Positions 40,417 through 52,415 are shown, counted from the stretch's first letter. The stretch is 64,000 nt of DNA from an uncultured Pelagibacteraceae bacterium (GCA_902562205.1 CACESO010000005.1:26251-90250); one strand, 5' to 3'. Made by a program: numbers and translations. Notes: generated from the letters alone by a model not told the origin.

Positions 40417-40840
40417 TTTTTGCTTCAAGATTTTGGAGTGATTTTTCAATTTCTTTTTTTTTGGAGCAAAAATTTTTACAAACTATATTTAGTTTTGCTA
40501 ACAATTCATTTGCTTTAGAAAAATTTGATTTATCAAGATTAATTTGTATTAGCATATAAATTGCTTCTTCATTATTTGGTTCTAGTAGAAGAGTAGTGTT
40601 TAGATTTTTTTCTTCTTCTTTCTGGTTTTTTTCAGAGTTAAAAATCTTAGCTAAATATAAGTAAGATTTGGCATCTGTTGGGTTAAATACAATATTTCTA
40701 TGAAACAAAAATTTAGAATCATCAAATTTTTTATCATTGAATTTATCTACTGCTTGATCATAAAAACTTTCTGAACTATAAGCAGTCGTTTTAAAAAACA
40801 TTAAAATTAAAAACAAAAAGAGTTTTTTTAAATTTTTCAT
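40400..40840 (-). CDS. Secreted TPR protein
   Basis: Signal peptide; TPR-like repeats. Confidence 0.65.
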   Translation of the reverse strand: MKNLKKLFLFLILMFFKTTAYSSESFYDQAVDKFNDKKFDDSKFLFHRNIVFNPTDAKSYLYLAKIFNSEKNQKEEEKNLNTTLLLEPNNEEAIYMLIQINLDKSNFSKANELLAKLNIVCKNFCSKKKEIEKSLQNLEAKNEKKQ

Positions 40841-41913
40841 AAATATTGACTATTTTTTTTTACCTCATCTATACTATGAACCATGCTCTCATAAAATCCA
40901 GCTTTTGTAATTTTAACAAATTTTGGTTTATTTCTAAGATTAATAACATTTTTTGAGCCTAAATAACCCATTGATGATTTTAATCCTCCAATAAGTTTAA
41001 AAATTATCTTAGATACTTCACCTTTATATTTAATTAGTCCTTCTACTCCTTCTGGAACATATTTTGAGCTGTCCTTTTGTTTTTTTTGGAAATATCTGTC
41101 AGCAGACCCTTTGTTCATTGCTCCAACTGATCCCATTCCCCTAAAAACTTTAAATAATTTTCCATTTTTTTTTATAATTTTTCCAGGTGACTCATTAGTT
41201 CCAGCGATCATTGATCCTACCATTACAGCATCTGCGCCTGCTGCAAGTGCTTTTGCAATATCGCCTGAAAATTTTACTCCACCATCAGAAATCATTTTAA
41301 CATTTTTGCTTAAACCTTTTTTTGCATCTAGTAATGCACTTAACTGGGGAACACCGATACCAGCAACAAGCCTAGTTGTGCAAATCGATCCGGGTCCAAT
41401 TCCTACTTTTACTATATCTACTCCAAGTTTACATAAAAATTTTGCAGCCTCAGCTGTTGCAATGTTGCCTGCACACAGGGTTGTTTTGCTTGATTTTTTT
41501 TTTTTTATAAATTTAATTATATTTGCTACTCTTTTAGTGTGGCCATGTGCTGTATCAACAACAATCAAATCTACTTTGCTCTTAATAATTTTCTCTGCTC
41601 GAGATATTTCGGTATCATTAGTCCCCACTGCTGCCCCAACTGCTAAACCTTTTTTTTGAACTTTTTTTATTTCTAATATCTGATCATTGATGGAGAGATT
41701 TCTGTGAATAACTCCAATACCCCCTGCCTTAGCAATTTCAATTGCCATTTTAGACTCTGTAACTGTATCCATGGCAGACGAAAGTAATGGTATTTTAAGC
41801 TTCAAATTTTTTGATAGTTTAACAGACGTATTTACTTCGGAAGGAAGCACAGAAGAAAACTTTGGCGCTAAAGTGACATCATCAAAGGTAAGTGCTTCTT
41901 TTATAGGATCCAT
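40837..41913 (-). CDS. guaB: IMP dehydrogenase lacking CBS domains
   Basis: ALTFDDVTLAPKFS, GIGPGSICTTRLVAGIGVPQ, GMGSVGAM; 358 aa with no CBS insertion. Confidence 0.92.
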   Translation of the reverse strand: MDPIKEALTFDDVTLAPKFSSVLPSEVNTSVKLSKNLKLKIPLLSSAMDTVTESKMAIEIAKAGGIGVIHRNLSINDQILEIKKVQKKGLAVGAAVGTNDTEISRAEKIIKSKVDLIVVDTAHGHTKRVANIIKFIKKKKSSKTTLCAGNIATAEAAKFLCKLGVDIVKVGIGPGSICTTRLVAGIGVPQLSALLDAKKGLSKNVKMISDGGVKFSGDIAKALAAGADAVMVGSMIAGTNESPGKIIKKNGKLFKVFRGMGSVGAMNKGSADRYFQKKQKDSSKYVPEGVEGLIKYKGEVSKIIFKLIGGLKSSMGYLGSKNVINLRNKPKFVKITKAGFYESMVHSIDEVKKNSQYL

Positions 41914-41950
41914 AATAGTTTATATACGATTCCTGAAAATTTTAAAGTGA

Positions 41951-42562
41951 CTATCTTAAACTTTTACAGATGATGAAGCTTTCTTTTGAGTCTTTTCTGC
42001 TTGAGGGTGGTTTAAAAATTTTGCTTTCTTTAAAGTTTTTTTTTGCATTTTCAACAATTTCATTAAACGTTGAGCCCATAAAAATTTTTGATAAAAAAAT
42101 TCCTTTTGGTCGCAGCATACCAACAGCAAAGAGCATTGCCGTTAAAGAAAGTTCACCCGTTTGAATTGAATCTAAATTTTTATTTCCAGTTGTATTAACC
42201 GCCATATCAGAGACTACAAGATCAATTTTTTTTGGAAAATAATCTGTAATTATTTTTTGGTTTTTATTATCCAAAAAATCACCGACAACATGATAAACGT
42301 CTTTTATTTTCTCAACTTCTTTAAGATCAATAGACATTATTTTTGAGCCCTTCGATTTTTCAGATAAATATTGTGTCCAGCTTCCAGGTGCAGAACCTAT
42401 ATCTAAAATACTTAAATGATTTTTAATAATTTTAAATTTTTCGTCTAACTCTTTAAGTTTATATACTGCTCTTGACCTGTAACCTTCCAACTTTGATTGA
42501 CGAACATATTTATCCCTTCTTTGTCTGATAACCCAACTTTTAGATATCTTATTTTTTTTCAA
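41951..42562 (-). CDS. rlmE: 23S rRNA (uridine-2'-O-)-methyltransferase, FtsJ/RlmE family
   Basis: YRSRAVYKLKELDEKF, ILDIGSAPGSWTQYLSE, DLVVSDMAVNTTG. Confidence 0.92.
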   Translation of the reverse strand: MKKNKISKSWVIRQRRDKYVRQSKLEGYRSRAVYKLKELDEKFKIIKNHLSILDIGSAPGSWTQYLSEKSKGSKIMSIDLKEVEKIKDVYHVVGDFLDNKNQKIITDYFPKKIDLVVSDMAVNTTGNKNLDSIQTGELSLTAMLFAVGMLRPKGIFLSKIFMGSTFNEIVENAKKNFKESKIFKPPSSRKDSKESFIICKSLR

Positions 42563-43473
42563 CTATTGATAAACCTTAAACTTTTAAGTTCTTTTTGATC
42601 TTGAAGATTATAAATATCTATTTTTATGTTTTTATCCAATCTCATATCTACATTATTTTTCCAAATTCCGGCAGCTAAATGCATGATACCGATTTTATTA
42701 TTCGGTAAGTAAGGCTCTACAAATGTTTTTTGAATATTATCGTATTTTGGAAGTAAATTGCTTGCAATCCAGTTACAATTTAAAGGTAAAAATTCTGTAT
42801 CTACTTCATCTACGTAAACACTTAGATTTATTGCTAACCCTTCTGAGCCAAAAATTTTTCCACTTTTCAAAGTTTGTCTTAGATTTTTTTGCCATACCTC
42901 CCAACATGGTGAATTTTTTTGAAGTGAAAATACACCTATATTAATGTGGGGTGCGAATGCAAGTTTTCTTGATTTTGAAATATCAATATTCGATGAAAGA
43001 GCATGTTTAAAATTTTGGCTTTTAACAATTGCTAATTTTCCAAATAACCATTTTACTTTTGACATTATTTTATAGCCTGGGCCCATTGTTTGAGTTATTC
43101 CTAGTTTTCCTTTTTCACATGCTTTGAAATATAAATCTACACACTTCCAATCGTTGACCCATGCATCGCAATCTATCCAAAGATACTTTTCATATTTTGG
43201 AAAATATTTTGGTAGAAATGCACGAGACACTTGACTTTTGAGCCATTCTTTTCCCATTACTTTTAAATTTGAAACTTCAATATCCCACTCTGCTTTTGTA
43301 ACTTCATCAACCTTGTTTTTTAATTTTTCTCTTTGATTGTCATTTAAACCTGCATCAAGTATGCAAATTGCTATATCTGTGCTCTCAGGGTTTTTTTTTA
43401 TTGAGTCAATTAATTCATTTAATAAATCAAAATATTTTTCATCTGCTAATGAAACTATAGCGTTTGTTTTCAT
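42559..43473 (-). CDS. Glycosyltransferase family 8-like protein
   Basis: YLWIDCDAWVND DxD-type motif; nucleotide-diphosphosugar transferase layout. Confidence 0.6.
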   Translation of the reverse strand: MKTNAIVSLADEKYFDLLNELIDSIKKNPESTDIAICILDAGLNDNQREKLKNKVDEVTKAEWDIEVSNLKVMGKEWLKSQVSRAFLPKYFPKYEKYLWIDCDAWVNDWKCVDLYFKACEKGKLGITQTMGPGYKIMSKVKWLFGKLAIVKSQNFKHALSSNIDISKSRKLAFAPHINIGVFSLQKNSPCWEVWQKNLRQTLKSGKIFGSEGLAINLSVYVDEVDTEFLPLNCNWIASNLLPKYDNIQKTFVEPYLPNNKIGIMHLAAGIWKNNVDMRLDKNIKIDIYNLQDQKELKSLRFINS

Positions 43474-44286
43474 TTAAAGGACATCTTCTTGGTCTTCAAC
43501 ATCTTGGCTAACATGACTAAATTTTTTGGACAAGCTGCGAAAATGGAAAAAGCTAATTGGTATAAGAAGTAAATATATTAACGTTGATATTACTATAACG
43601 TTATAAGTATAGATTAATAACAATCCAAAAAATAAAATTAACGTAAATAATAAAAAGATTGTTAATCTTCTAGGGACCACAATCTTTTTAAAAGAATAAG
43701 TTGGTATTTTGCTGATTAATAATATTGAAGTTAAAATAAAAAAACCAGGGACTAGATATTTGTTTTCAATTGAAAAAAGTTGAAATTCACTAAAACTATA
43801 AATTAATGGAAATAAAACTAAAATACCTCCAGCCGGCGAAGGGACGCCTTCAAAAAAATTGTCTTTCCATTTTGCATTCGTATTAGAGGTAATATTAAAT
43901 CTCGCCAATCTTAAAGCGACACAAATTACATAAATCAAACAAACTAACCACCCTACTCTTCCAAGATTATTTAAGGACCAAAAATACATTATAAAAGCCG
44001 GAGCAACTCCAAAGCTTATAACATCTGTTAATGAGTCTAGTTCTTTACCAACTTCTGAAGTTCCTTTGATAAGTCGTGCAATTCTTCCATCAAGACCATC
44101 TATAATCCCTGCAACTACTATTGCTAAAACCGCAGAACCAAACCTACCATCAAAAGCAAATTTAATAGATGTTAAACCTATACATACGCCTACTAGTGTA
44201 AACATATTAGGTAAAATTGATCTTGTTTTTTTGTTCGCAACTAATTTGAAATTTTTATTTTGTTGTTCCATTTTATTTTTTTGCAA
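43474..44286 (-). CDS. pssA: CDP-diacylglycerol--serine O-phosphatidyltransferase
   Basis: IDGLDGRIARLIKGTSEVGKELDSLTDVISFGVAPA. Confidence 0.94.
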   Translation of the reverse strand: MQKNKMEQQNKNFKLVANKKTRSILPNMFTLVGVCIGLTSIKFAFDGRFGSAVLAIVVAGIIDGLDGRIARLIKGTSEVGKELDSLTDVISFGVAPAFIMYFWSLNNLGRVGWLVCLIYVICVALRLARFNITSNTNAKWKDNFFEGVPSPAGGILVLFPLIYSFSEFQLFSIENKYLVPGFFILTSILLISKIPTYSFKKIVVPRRLTIFLLFTLILFFGLLLIYTYNVIVISTLIYLLLIPISFFHFRSLSKKFSHVSQDVEDQEDVL

Positions 44287-44920
44287 TTAATGTCTCACCA
44301 GCAACTGCTCTTTGGTTTACTTTTACCAAAGGTTTGTAATTTTCAAAATAAATGTCTGCCCTACTACCAAATCTAATCATTCCTATCCGATCACCTTGGT
44401 TTAGTTTTTCTCCTTTGTTTGTCTCAGTAACAATACGCCTAGCAATCAAACCAGCAATCTGAACAACTACAACCTGATCACCATTACTATTTTTAATTTT
44501 ATAATAATTTCTTTCATTGTCTTCGCTGGCTTTGTCTAGAGATGCATTTAAAAACTGACCAGGTTTATATAAAATTTCCTCAATTTCACCACTGCATGGA
44601 ATTCTATTTACATGACAATCGAAAACATTCATGAACACGCTTACTTTGGTAAATTTTTTATTCTCTAAGGAAAGTTCTGAAGGACCATTAACTTCCTCTA
44701 CTTTTATCACTAATCCATCAGCCGGACTTACAAGATAATTTTCATCATTAATTGGGAATCTTTCCGGGTCTCTGAAAAAATAGTAAACCCATATTGTAAG
44801 AATAACACCTATTAAACCTAAGAAACCACTTATTAAATATAAAACAAGTGTTCCAAGTCCAAAGATTACTAAAAACTTATAACCCTCGTTATGTATTTTC
44901 GGAAAAACTTTATCTATCAT
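44273..44920 (-). CDS. psd: Phosphatidylserine decarboxylase
   Basis: SPADGLVIKVEEV, FMNVFDCHVNRIP, RFGSRADIYF. Confidence 0.93.
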   Translation of the reverse strand: MIDKVFPKIHNEGYKFLVIFGLGTLVLYLISGFLGLIGVILTIWVYYFFRDPERFPINDENYLVSPADGLVIKVEEVNGPSELSLENKKFTKVSVFMNVFDCHVNRIPCSGEIEEILYKPGQFLNASLDKASEDNERNYYKIKNSNGDQVVVVQIAGLIARRIVTETNKGEKLNQGDRIGMIRFGSRADIYFENYKPLVKVNQRAVAGETLIAKK

Positions 44921-44996
44921 AATCCTTTATTTGATAATTTCTGATTAATATGTATATAAAAAGCAGAAATTCAATTACTAAGATTTATACATAAAT

Positions 44997-46211
44997 ATGA
45001 GCAAAATTAAGGTCAAAAACCCAATCGTCGAGTTGGATGGCGATGAAATGACAAGAGTAATTTGGGAGTTTATTAAGAATAAACTGATATTACCGTACCT
45101 AGATTTAGGTATTGAATATTACGATCTTGGTATGAAAAGCAGGGATGATACTTCAGATCAAATAACCATTGATTGTGCGAATGCAATTAAAAAGAATGGT
45201 GTAGGTATAAAGTGCGCAACAATTACTCCAGACGAAGCACGAGTTAAAGAATTTAATTTAAAAAAGATGTGGAGATCTCCAAACGGTACGATTAGAAATA
45301 TCATTGGAGGAACTGTATTTAGAGAGCCCATTATTTGTAAAAATGTTCCAAGATTGGTACCATCATGGACAGATCCGGTGATTATTGGAAGACATGCATT
45401 TGGTGACCAATATAGAGCAACTGATTTTAAAGTTCCTGGCAAAGGAAAACTTGAAATTAAATGGACATCTGAAGACGGTAAAGATACTAAAAATTACGAG
45501 GTATTTAATTTCCCTGGATCAGGGGTGGCTTTATCAATGTACAATTTAGATAAATCAATAGAAGATTTTGCTCGATCTTGTTTTAACTATGGATTGATTA
45601 AAAAATGGCCAGTTTACCTTTCAACAAAAAACACAATTTTAAAAACTTACGATGGAAGATTTAAAGACATATTTCAAAGTGTTTTTGAAAAGGAATTTAA
45701 ATCTTCATTTGAAAAGAATAATTTAACCTATGAACATAGACTTATAGATGACATGGTTGCTTGTGCAATGAAGTGGAGCGGTAAATATATTTGGGCTTGT
45801 AAAAACTATGATGGTGACGTTCAATCAGATACTGTTGCTCAAGGATATGGTTCTCTTGGACTAATGACAAGTGTCTTACTCGCACCAGATGGGAGAACAA
45901 TGGAGGCAGAGGCTGCTCATGGAACTGTTACAAGACATTACAGAATGCATCAACAAGGAAAAGAAACTTCAACAAATCCTATAGCATCAATTTTTGCTTG
46001 GACTAGAGGACTTGCCCATAGAGGAAAATTAGATGCAAATGATGAGCTAATAAAATTTGCAAATACTTTAGAAACGGTTTGTATTGATTGTGTTGAAACT
46101 GGATCAATGACTAAAGACTTAGCAATTTTAATAGATACAAATCAAAAATACCTTACTACAAATCAATTTCTTGATGCAATTGATGGCAATTTAAAAAAGA
46201 AGTTAAATTAA
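44997..46211 (+). CDS. icd: NADP-dependent isocitrate dehydrogenase
   Basis: [39 protein letters not shown]. Confidence 0.95.
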   Translation: MSKIKVKNPIVELDGDEMTRVIWEFIKNKLILPYLDLGIEYYDLGMKSRDDTSDQITIDCANAIKKNGVGIKCATITPDEARVKEFNLKKMWRSPNGTIRNIIGGTVFREPIICKNVPRLVPSWTDPVIIGRHAFGDQYRATDFKVPGKGKLEIKWTSEDGKDTKNYEVFNFPGSGVALSMYNLDKSIEDFARSCFNYGLIKKWPVYLSTKNTILKTYDGRFKDIFQSVFEKEFKSSFEKNNLTYEHRLIDDMVACAMKWSGKYIWACKNYDGDVQSDTVAQGYGSLGLMTSVLLAPDGRTMEAEAAHGTVTRHYRMHQQGKETSTNPIASIFAWTRGLAHRGKLDANDELIKFANTLETVCIDCVETGSMTKDLAILIDTNQKYLTTNQFLDAIDGNLKKKLN

Positions 46212-48869
46212 GCTTTTAATCTTTTCAAAACTTTCTTCTATTTTATTTGAATGAACTCCACCTGCTTGGGCAAAATCAGATCTACCTCCACCACCTTTTC
46301 CACCAAGAATTTCTGAACCAGATTTTACAAACTTTATTGCGTCGTACTTTTTAGTCAAAGTATCTGTAACTCCTACTGCTAAACCAATTTTATCATCTTT
46401 AATTGCATATATAACAACTATCCCTTCTTTAATATCTTTCTTGCCTTGATCAACAAGTCTTCTTAATTCTTTAAAAGGTAAGTCATCTATTTTTTGAAAT
46501 CTAATATTAATCTTTTTAATATTTTCATCTTTAACAATATTTTTTTTCTTATCTGATAAAATACTCTTTACTGTTATTTCCTCTAATTGTTTTGTCAGCT
46601 CCTTAATAGTAATCTTAAGGTCATCTGATTTTTTAATTGGTTTTCCTCCAAGTTTTGTAATTTCATTTGATAACGATTTGATAGTTTCTTCATTTTTTTG
46701 AGAGGACAAACTAGACATCTTATCTTTTGACTTAAGATATTCTTCAAGTTGTTTATCTCTCAATGCTTCAACCCGTCTTACACCCGCTGCTATTGATGAC
46801 TGGCTGACTACTTTAAATTTACCAACCTCACTTGTGTTTTTTACATGTGTCCCGCCACATAGTTCTGTTGAAAAATATTTGTTACCTTCTTCACCCATAA
46901 ACACAACTCTAACTTCATCTCCATATTTTTCTCCGAATAAAGCCATTGCCCCTTGTTCAATTCCCTCTTCAGGAGTCATTAGTCGTGTAACAACTTCCGT
47001 TTTTGAGTTTACAAACTTGTTTACATTTTCATCAATTTTTTTCATTTCTTCATCTGTAATTGGTTTCATGTGACTAAAATCAAATCTTAATCTATCTGGC
47101 GCAACTAATGATCCTTTTTGCATTACATGTTTTCCCAAAGTTCTTCTAAGAGATTCATGTAATAAATGAGTTGCTGAGTGATATGCTCTTATGTTTTGAC
47201 GTCTTTCTTTGTTTATTTTTAATTCAACATTATCTTTAAGTTTAATTGTTCCTTTTGAAACTTTACCAAAGTGGACAAATAAGTTTCCAATTTTTTTTTG
47301 AACATCAATTACCTCAAATTCGTTTTCGCCTGAAGTTATCGTGCCTTTGTCACCAACCTGACCACCGGACTCCCCATAAAAAGGAGTCTGATTTAAAATA
47401 ATTTGCCCTTCTTCTCCTTCTTTTAATTGTTGAGATTCTTTATCATCTTTTACAATTGCAGTAATACTTCCCTCAGCATGGTTGGTCTCATAACCTAAAA
47501 ATTCAGTAGGACCAATTTTCTCTTTAAGATTAAACCAAATTTCACTGACTGAACTATCTCCTGAGCCTTTCCAATTTTTCTTTGCAAGCTCTCGACTTTT
47601 TTTCATCATCTCGTCAAATTTTTTATTATCTACTTGAAGAGATTTGTTCTTAAGAATATCTTCAGTTAAATCTAACGGAAAACCGTAAGTATCATAAAGT
47701 TTGAAAGCAACTTCTCCAGGAAGAACCTTGTCTATTTTTGAGATTTCATCATCTAAAATTTTCATACCTCTTTCTAATAAAACCAAAAATTTTTCTTCCT
47801 CCATTTTCAAAGTTTCTTTGATAAGTGACTCTGCCCTTTTTAACTCCGGATAATTTTTAGACATTTCATCTAAAAGAGTTTTGAAAATATTGAAAAAAAT
47901 TGGTTCTTTAGATCCTAGTAAATGTGAGTGTCTCATTCCTCTTCTCATAATTCTTCTAAGGACATAACCTCTTCCTTCATTAGACGGCAAAACACCTTCA
48001 GCAAGTAAAAACGAACTTGCCCTTAAGTGATCAGCTATCACTCTAAAACTTGATAAATTATTTTCATTTGGTTTTACTTTTACAGTTTCTGAAATAGAAT
48101 TAATTAATTTTAAAAAATGGTCGGTTTTATAATTATCATGTGTACCTTGAAGAAGTGCTGCCATTCTCTCAAGACCCATACCTGTATCTACCGAAGGTTT
48201 AGGTAAATCTATTCTTTTATCTTTGGAAACTTGTTCATATTGCATGAAGACCAAATTCCAAATTTCAATATATCTATCGCCATCTTGGCCTTTGCTCCCA
48301 GGAAGCCCACCTTTTAAATGATTTCCATGATCATAAAAAATTTCAGAACAAGGTCCACATGGACCTGTTTCACCCATTGACCAAAAGTTATCTGAGGTAG
48401 AAATTTTAATTATTCTATTTTCATTTAAGCCTGATATTTTTTTCCAAAGTTTAAATGCTTCTTCATCTTCATTAAAAACAGTAAAATAAAGTCTATTTTT
48501 ATCTAATCCAAAATCTTTAGTTATCAAATTCCATGCAAGCTCAATTGCTCTCTCTTTAAAATAATCCCCAAAAGAAAAGTTTCCAAGCATTTCAAAAAAT
48601 GTGTGGTGTCTTGGGGTGTATCCAACATTTTCTAAATCATTATGTTTACCGCCTGCTCTAACACATTTTTGTGAAGTGGTAGCTCTTTTGTAATCTCTTT
48701 TCTCCAAACCAGTAAAAACATTTTTGAATTGAACCATTCCGGAATTTGCAAACATCAATGTTGGATCGTTATTAGGAACAAGGTTGCTAGACTCAACTAT
48801 TTTATGATCATTTTTCTCAAAATATTTGAGAAAAGTATTTCTTATTTCATTTAAGGTTTTTTGAGCCAT
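46203..48869 (-). CDS. alaS: Alanyl-tRNA synthetase
   Basis: [43 protein letters not shown]. Confidence 0.97.
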   Translation of the reverse strand: MAQKTLNEIRNTFLKYFEKNDHKIVESSNLVPNNDPTLMFANSGMVQFKNVFTGLEKRDYKRATTSQKCVRAGGKHNDLENVGYTPRHHTFFEMLGNFSFGDYFKERAIELAWNLITKDFGLDKNRLYFTVFNEDEEAFKLWKKISGLNENRIIKISTSDNFWSMGETGPCGPCSEIFYDHGNHLKGGLPGSKGQDGDRYIEIWNLVFMQYEQVSKDKRIDLPKPSVDTGMGLERMAALLQGTHDNYKTDHFLKLINSISETVKVKPNENNLSSFRVIADHLRASSFLLAEGVLPSNEGRGYVLRRIMRRGMRHSHLLGSKEPIFFNIFKTLLDEMSKNYPELKRAESLIKETLKMEEEKFLVLLERGMKILDDEISKIDKVLPGEVAFKLYDTYGFPLDLTEDILKNKSLQVDNKKFDEMMKKSRELAKKNWKGSGDSSVSEIWFNLKEKIGPTEFLGYETNHAEGSITAIVKDDKESQQLKEGEEGQIILNQTPFYGESGGQVGDKGTITSGENEFEVIDVQKKIGNLFVHFGKVSKGTIKLKDNVELKINKERRQNIRAYHSATHLLHESLRRTLGKHVMQKGSLVAPDRLRFDFSHMKPITDEEMKKIDENVNKFVNSKTEVVTRLMTPEEGIEQGAMALFGEKYGDEVRVVFMGEEGNKYFSTELCGGTHVKNTSEVGKFKVVSQSSIAAGVRRVEALRDKQLEEYLKSKDKMSSLSSQKNEETIKSLSNEITKLGGKPIKKSDDLKITIKELTKQLEEITVKSILSDKKKNIVKDENIKKINIRFQKIDDLPFKELRRLVDQGKKDIKEGIVVIYAIKDDKIGLAVGVTDTLTKKYDAIKFVKSGSEILGGKGGGGRSDFAQAGGVHSNKIEESFEKIKSLI

Positions 48870-48916
48870 TTTTTTAAAATACAGCTTTTTTAAATGATGT
48901 CTATAATCTTAAGGGG

Positions 48917-48943
48917 AAAAAGGCGCCTGTTACAGCGCCTTTT
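48917..48943 (-). terminator. Rho-independent terminator of recA
   Basis: AAAAGGCGC-8 nt-GCGCCTTTT, T tract on minus strand. Confidence 0.8.
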
Positions 48944-48966
48944 CTTAACTAATAATGACTATTTAG

Positions 48967-50091
48967 CTAATTCTTTTTTGCAGGAGGAGTCTCTTCTTTT
49001 TGGCTTGCTTCTATTTTCTCCTGATCAAGTGGGTTACCTTCAATTTTTTTAGTAATCACACCTGCTTTTTCTCTAATTGCCATCTCTATTTCAGCAGCAA
49101 CTTTTGGATTTTGTTCTAAGTAGATTTTGGCATTTTCTCTTCCTTGGCCAATTTTCTCACCTTTGTATGCATACCAAGCACCAGACTTTTCAACAATCTC
49201 TGCTTTTGCACCAAGGTCAATTAATTCACCTACTTTACTAATTCCTTTTCCATACATTAGATCAAACTCAACTACTTTAAATGGTGGAGATACTTTGTTT
49301 TTAACAACCTTAACCCTTGTAGAGTTACCAATGATTGCATCTTTATCTTTTATCGCACCAATTCTTCTAATATCCATTCTTACAGATGAGTAGAATTTTA
49401 ATGCATTTCCACCTGATGTAGTTTCAGGACTTCCAAACATAACACCTATTTTCATTCTGATTTGGTTAATGAAAATCATCATTGTGTTTGTGTTTGATAT
49501 TGAGCTAGTTAATTTTCTTAAAGCCTGACTCATTAATCTTGATTGAAGACCTACGTGATGATCACCCATATCCCCTTCAATTTCAGCTCTTGGTGTTAAT
49601 GCTGCAACTGAGTCAATAACTATTACAGAAATAGAACCTGACTTAACAAGTGTATCTGCTATCTCTAGTGCTTGCTCTCCAGCATCAGGTTGAGAAATTA
49701 ATAATTCCTCTGTATTTACACCTAATTTTTTTGCATATACTGGATCTAAAGCATGCTCTGCATCAACAAATGCACATATTCCCCCAGCTTTTTGAGCCTC
49801 AGCTACTACTTGAAGTGCAAGTGTTGTTTTTCCAGAAGACTCTGGACCATAAATTTCGATAATTCTTCCTTTTGGTAATCCACCAATACCTAACGCTAAA
49901 TCTAAGCTTAGAGAGCCTGTAGAAATAGACTCTATATCCATAGCTTTTTTCTGGCCAAGCTTCATTACAGAGCCTTTTCCAAAGTTATCAGTAATTTGAT
50001 TGATAGCTGCGTCTAAAGCTTTATTTTTTTCCTTATTTTCCAAGTCTTTATCTTTCGCGGTTTTAACCACTTTTAAGTTATTTTTTGTCAT
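48967..50091 (-). CDS. recA: Recombinase A
   Basis: [58 protein letters not shown]. Confidence 0.98.
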   Translation of the reverse strand: MTKNNLKVVKTAKDKDLENKEKNKALDAAINQITDNFGKGSVMKLGQKKAMDIESISTGSLSLDLALGIGGLPKGRIIEIYGPESSGKTTLALQVVAEAQKAGGICAFVDAEHALDPVYAKKLGVNTEELLISQPDAGEQALEIADTLVKSGSISVIVIDSVAALTPRAEIEGDMGDHHVGLQSRLMSQALRKLTSSISNTNTMMIFINQIRMKIGVMFGSPETTSGGNALKFYSSVRMDIRRIGAIKDKDAIIGNSTRVKVVKNKVSPPFKVVEFDLMYGKGISKVGELIDLGAKAEIVEKSGAWYAYKGEKIGQGRENAKIYLEQNPKVAAEIEMAIREKAGVITKKIEGNPLDQEKIEASQKEETPPAKKN

Positions 50092-50141
50092 TTGATGCCT
50101 CTTTTTTATTAATTGTTAACATACGAATCATAGATATAAAT

Positions 50142-50156
50142 GTACACATTTTGTTC
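50142..50156 (-). promoter_or_regulatory. Candidate LexA/SOS box upstream of recA (one mismatch)
   Basis: Minus strand GAAC-AAAATGT-GTAC versus alphaproteobacterial GAAC-N7-GAAC. Confidence 0.5.
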
Positions 50157-50187
50157 TCATTGGCAAGGATTAAAAAAAGGCTCTAAA

Positions 50188-51492
50188 TTACTTAATAATC
50201 TTAAGGTATTTAGCGTTCAAAAGGCCTACTGATTTTAACAGCTCTAACTGTGACAATAGGAGGTTTCTTTCTGAATTAGCTAAATTGATTCTAGCTGTTA
50301 AAAGAATTGTGTTTGATTGAATAACATCAAGAGTAGTTCTTCCAAGTCCAGTTTCATATTCAACTGTGATCCCCTCGTGAGCAATTTCTGCCGCTTTCAC
50401 CTGCGCACGAACAGATGATAGTAAACTATCTGAAGATTGAAACTTAGACCAGGCGCTTGCAACGTTTGTTTCATTAGTTCTAACAGCATTATCTAAAAGT
50501 AATTGTTTTCGATTTTGTAAATTCTTGCTCTTTTCAAGAGATGCTGAATTTTTTCCTCCTTGAAATATTGGCCAAGAAATTTCAGCACTTACCGTCTCTT
50601 GTTCTCTTTCATCATACGATGAGCTAAAATCGTCTGACTTTGAAGACTTAGCTGAAATAGTTGCTGAAGGTGAAAATTCAGAAAGTGCAATTTTAACATC
50701 TTTTTCAGATTGATCATACTCTAGTTTAGCAATTGTGAGATCTGGGTTATTCCCTTTTGAAATTTGAATTGCGTTTTGAAGTGATGTTGGAATATCAAAT
50801 TCTATGTTTACATCTTCACTTAAATTTTCAATATCATTAAGTGGGCCTATAATTTTTTCATAAAGAAGTTTAGCGGTAACTAAATCATTTTGAGAGTTAA
50901 TAAATTGTGCTTGTGCTCCAGCCAATGATGACTCTGATTGAGCTAAGTCTGCTAAAGTAATTATTCCGCTTTCAAGTCTATTTTGATCAGTTTCGACTTG
51001 TCTTTCTAATAGATCTAAATTTTCTTTATTTATCTTAAATTTCTTATTTGCTAAGATAACTCCTGTAAAAGCTTCAGCAGCACTTAAAATAACTTCTTGT
51101 TCTTTCTTTAATAATTTTGCTTTTGCTAAATTTACTCCAATTTTACTTTTTTCAAGATCTGCTTTTCCACCTAAACCTTGAAAAACTTTTTGCTCTATCG
51201 TGACAGTTTGTGTCTCGGTATCTACATCAGTAATAGAAGCATCTGTTCCATCACGATCAGTTAATTTTTTGGTAGTCGCTTCACTTTTTGTGCCGGTAAT
51301 TGTAACAGAAGGCAAAAACTCACTTTTTGAAATTTTCAAATCCTCTTCAGATACTGAAATGTTTTTTCTCTCTGCATTTAATTCAGGGTTACTTAAGTAA
51401 GCATCTTGCAACGCTTTGTAGAAATCTGCAGCATACAAATTTTGTGTCAAAATAAATAAAATTAAAATTATTAATCTGAAAAAATTAAACAT
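50188..51492 (-). CDS. tolC: TolC-family outer membrane efflux protein
   Basis: Signal peptide; ALQDAYLSNPELNAER; repeated OEP helical domains. Confidence 0.9.
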   Translation of the reverse strand: MFNFFRLIILILFILTQNLYAADFYKALQDAYLSNPELNAERKNISVSEEDLKISKSEFLPSVTITGTKSEATTKKLTDRDGTDASITDVDTETQTVTIEQKVFQGLGGKADLEKSKIGVNLAKAKLLKKEQEVILSAAEAFTGVILANKKFKINKENLDLLERQVETDQNRLESGIITLADLAQSESSLAGAQAQFINSQNDLVTAKLLYEKIIGPLNDIENLSEDVNIEFDIPTSLQNAIQISKGNNPDLTIAKLEYDQSEKDVKIALSEFSPSATISAKSSKSDDFSSSYDEREQETVSAEISWPIFQGGKNSASLEKSKNLQNRKQLLLDNAVRTNETNVASAWSKFQSSDSLLSSVRAQVKAAEIAHEGITVEYETGLGRTTLDVIQSNTILLTARINLANSERNLLLSQLELLKSVGLLNAKYLKIIK

Positions 51493-52414
51493 GTTTAAAT
51501 TTCACCTTTTTAATTTCATGGTTTTCATTAAGATCTATAACTGCTGAAGAATATTTTGGAGCATGTTTAAACATGTTTTGAGTAATTCTTTGATAAGTCA
51601 TCATAAAAGTTTCAACTTCTCTTTCGTTCATTATTTTTGAATTTTTTTTTGTTCCACTTTTCATTTTAAGTTTTTTTTCTTGTTTCAATCTCCATCTTTT
51701 TAATAATTTAAAATTTTTAGCTTTTAAATATAACAGACTATCTAACTGATCAAAGAGTTTTGAATATTTAGATTTAAGTTGATTATTAACATAACTTCTC
51801 CAAATCTTTTTTTTGTCTGCATTTTTTTCTAAAACATTTATCGGTCTATTTAAAGATCTACTACCTTCAGCCCTAGCACCAACACACCAACCCTCTAAAA
51901 TTAAAATATCTGGTTTCTTTTTTAATTTGAACCAACTATTTTTTTTGCACCTGTCATCAATTGACTTATCAAATTTCGGAACACTAATTGATCTAAATGT
52001 ATTTTTTTTAACTTTCCTAAAAAGATTAATCATTAATTGTATGTCATGTGTGCCTGGAACCCCTCTTGTAAGTAACAAAGGATGTTTATTTTTCGATAAT
52101 AAAATTCTTTCATTTCTAGTTTTATAAAAATCGTCTATAGAAATTTTAAAAACCTGTAATTTAAAATATTTGACAAGTACTAATCTTAATAAAGTTGAAA
52201 TTGTTGTTTTTCCAGTACCCTGGCCTCCTGCAAGACCCACGAGCAAAGTTTTTTTATTTTTCCTTTTTTTGTTAATCCAAAAACATAAAGGAATTATATG
52301 AGATTTTATCATTTGATCTTTGTTTTTGAACTTTTCTTTTTTTGTTTCTTGAGACTGTATATATTTTACGCAATCTTTCCTTACTTTTTCAAAACACTCT
52401 CTATAATTTTGCAT
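51485..52414 (-). CDS. P-loop kinase, D-glycerate 3-kinase-like
   Basis: LLVGLAGGQGTGKTTISTLL; SIDDFYKTRNERILLSKNKHPLLLTRGVPGTHD; LEGWCVGAR. Confidence 0.8.
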   Translation of the reverse strand: MQNYRECFEKVRKDCVKYIQSQETKKEKFKNKDQMIKSHIIPLCFWINKKRKNKKTLLVGLAGGQGTGKTTISTLLRLVLVKYFKLQVFKISIDDFYKTRNERILLSKNKHPLLLTRGVPGTHDIQLMINLFRKVKKNTFRSISVPKFDKSIDDRCKKNSWFKLKKKPDILILEGWCVGARAEGSRSLNRPINVLEKNADKKKIWRSYVNNQLKSKYSKLFDQLDSLLYLKAKNFKLLKRWRLKQEKKLKMKSGTKKNSKIMNEREVETFMMTYQRITQNMFKHAPKYSSAVIDLNENHEIKKVKFKHV

Positions 52415-52415
52415 C

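Noticed and set aside
46203-48869. Unusual alaS
   Set aside because: All class-defining motifs and normal length are present; ordinary housekeeping gene.
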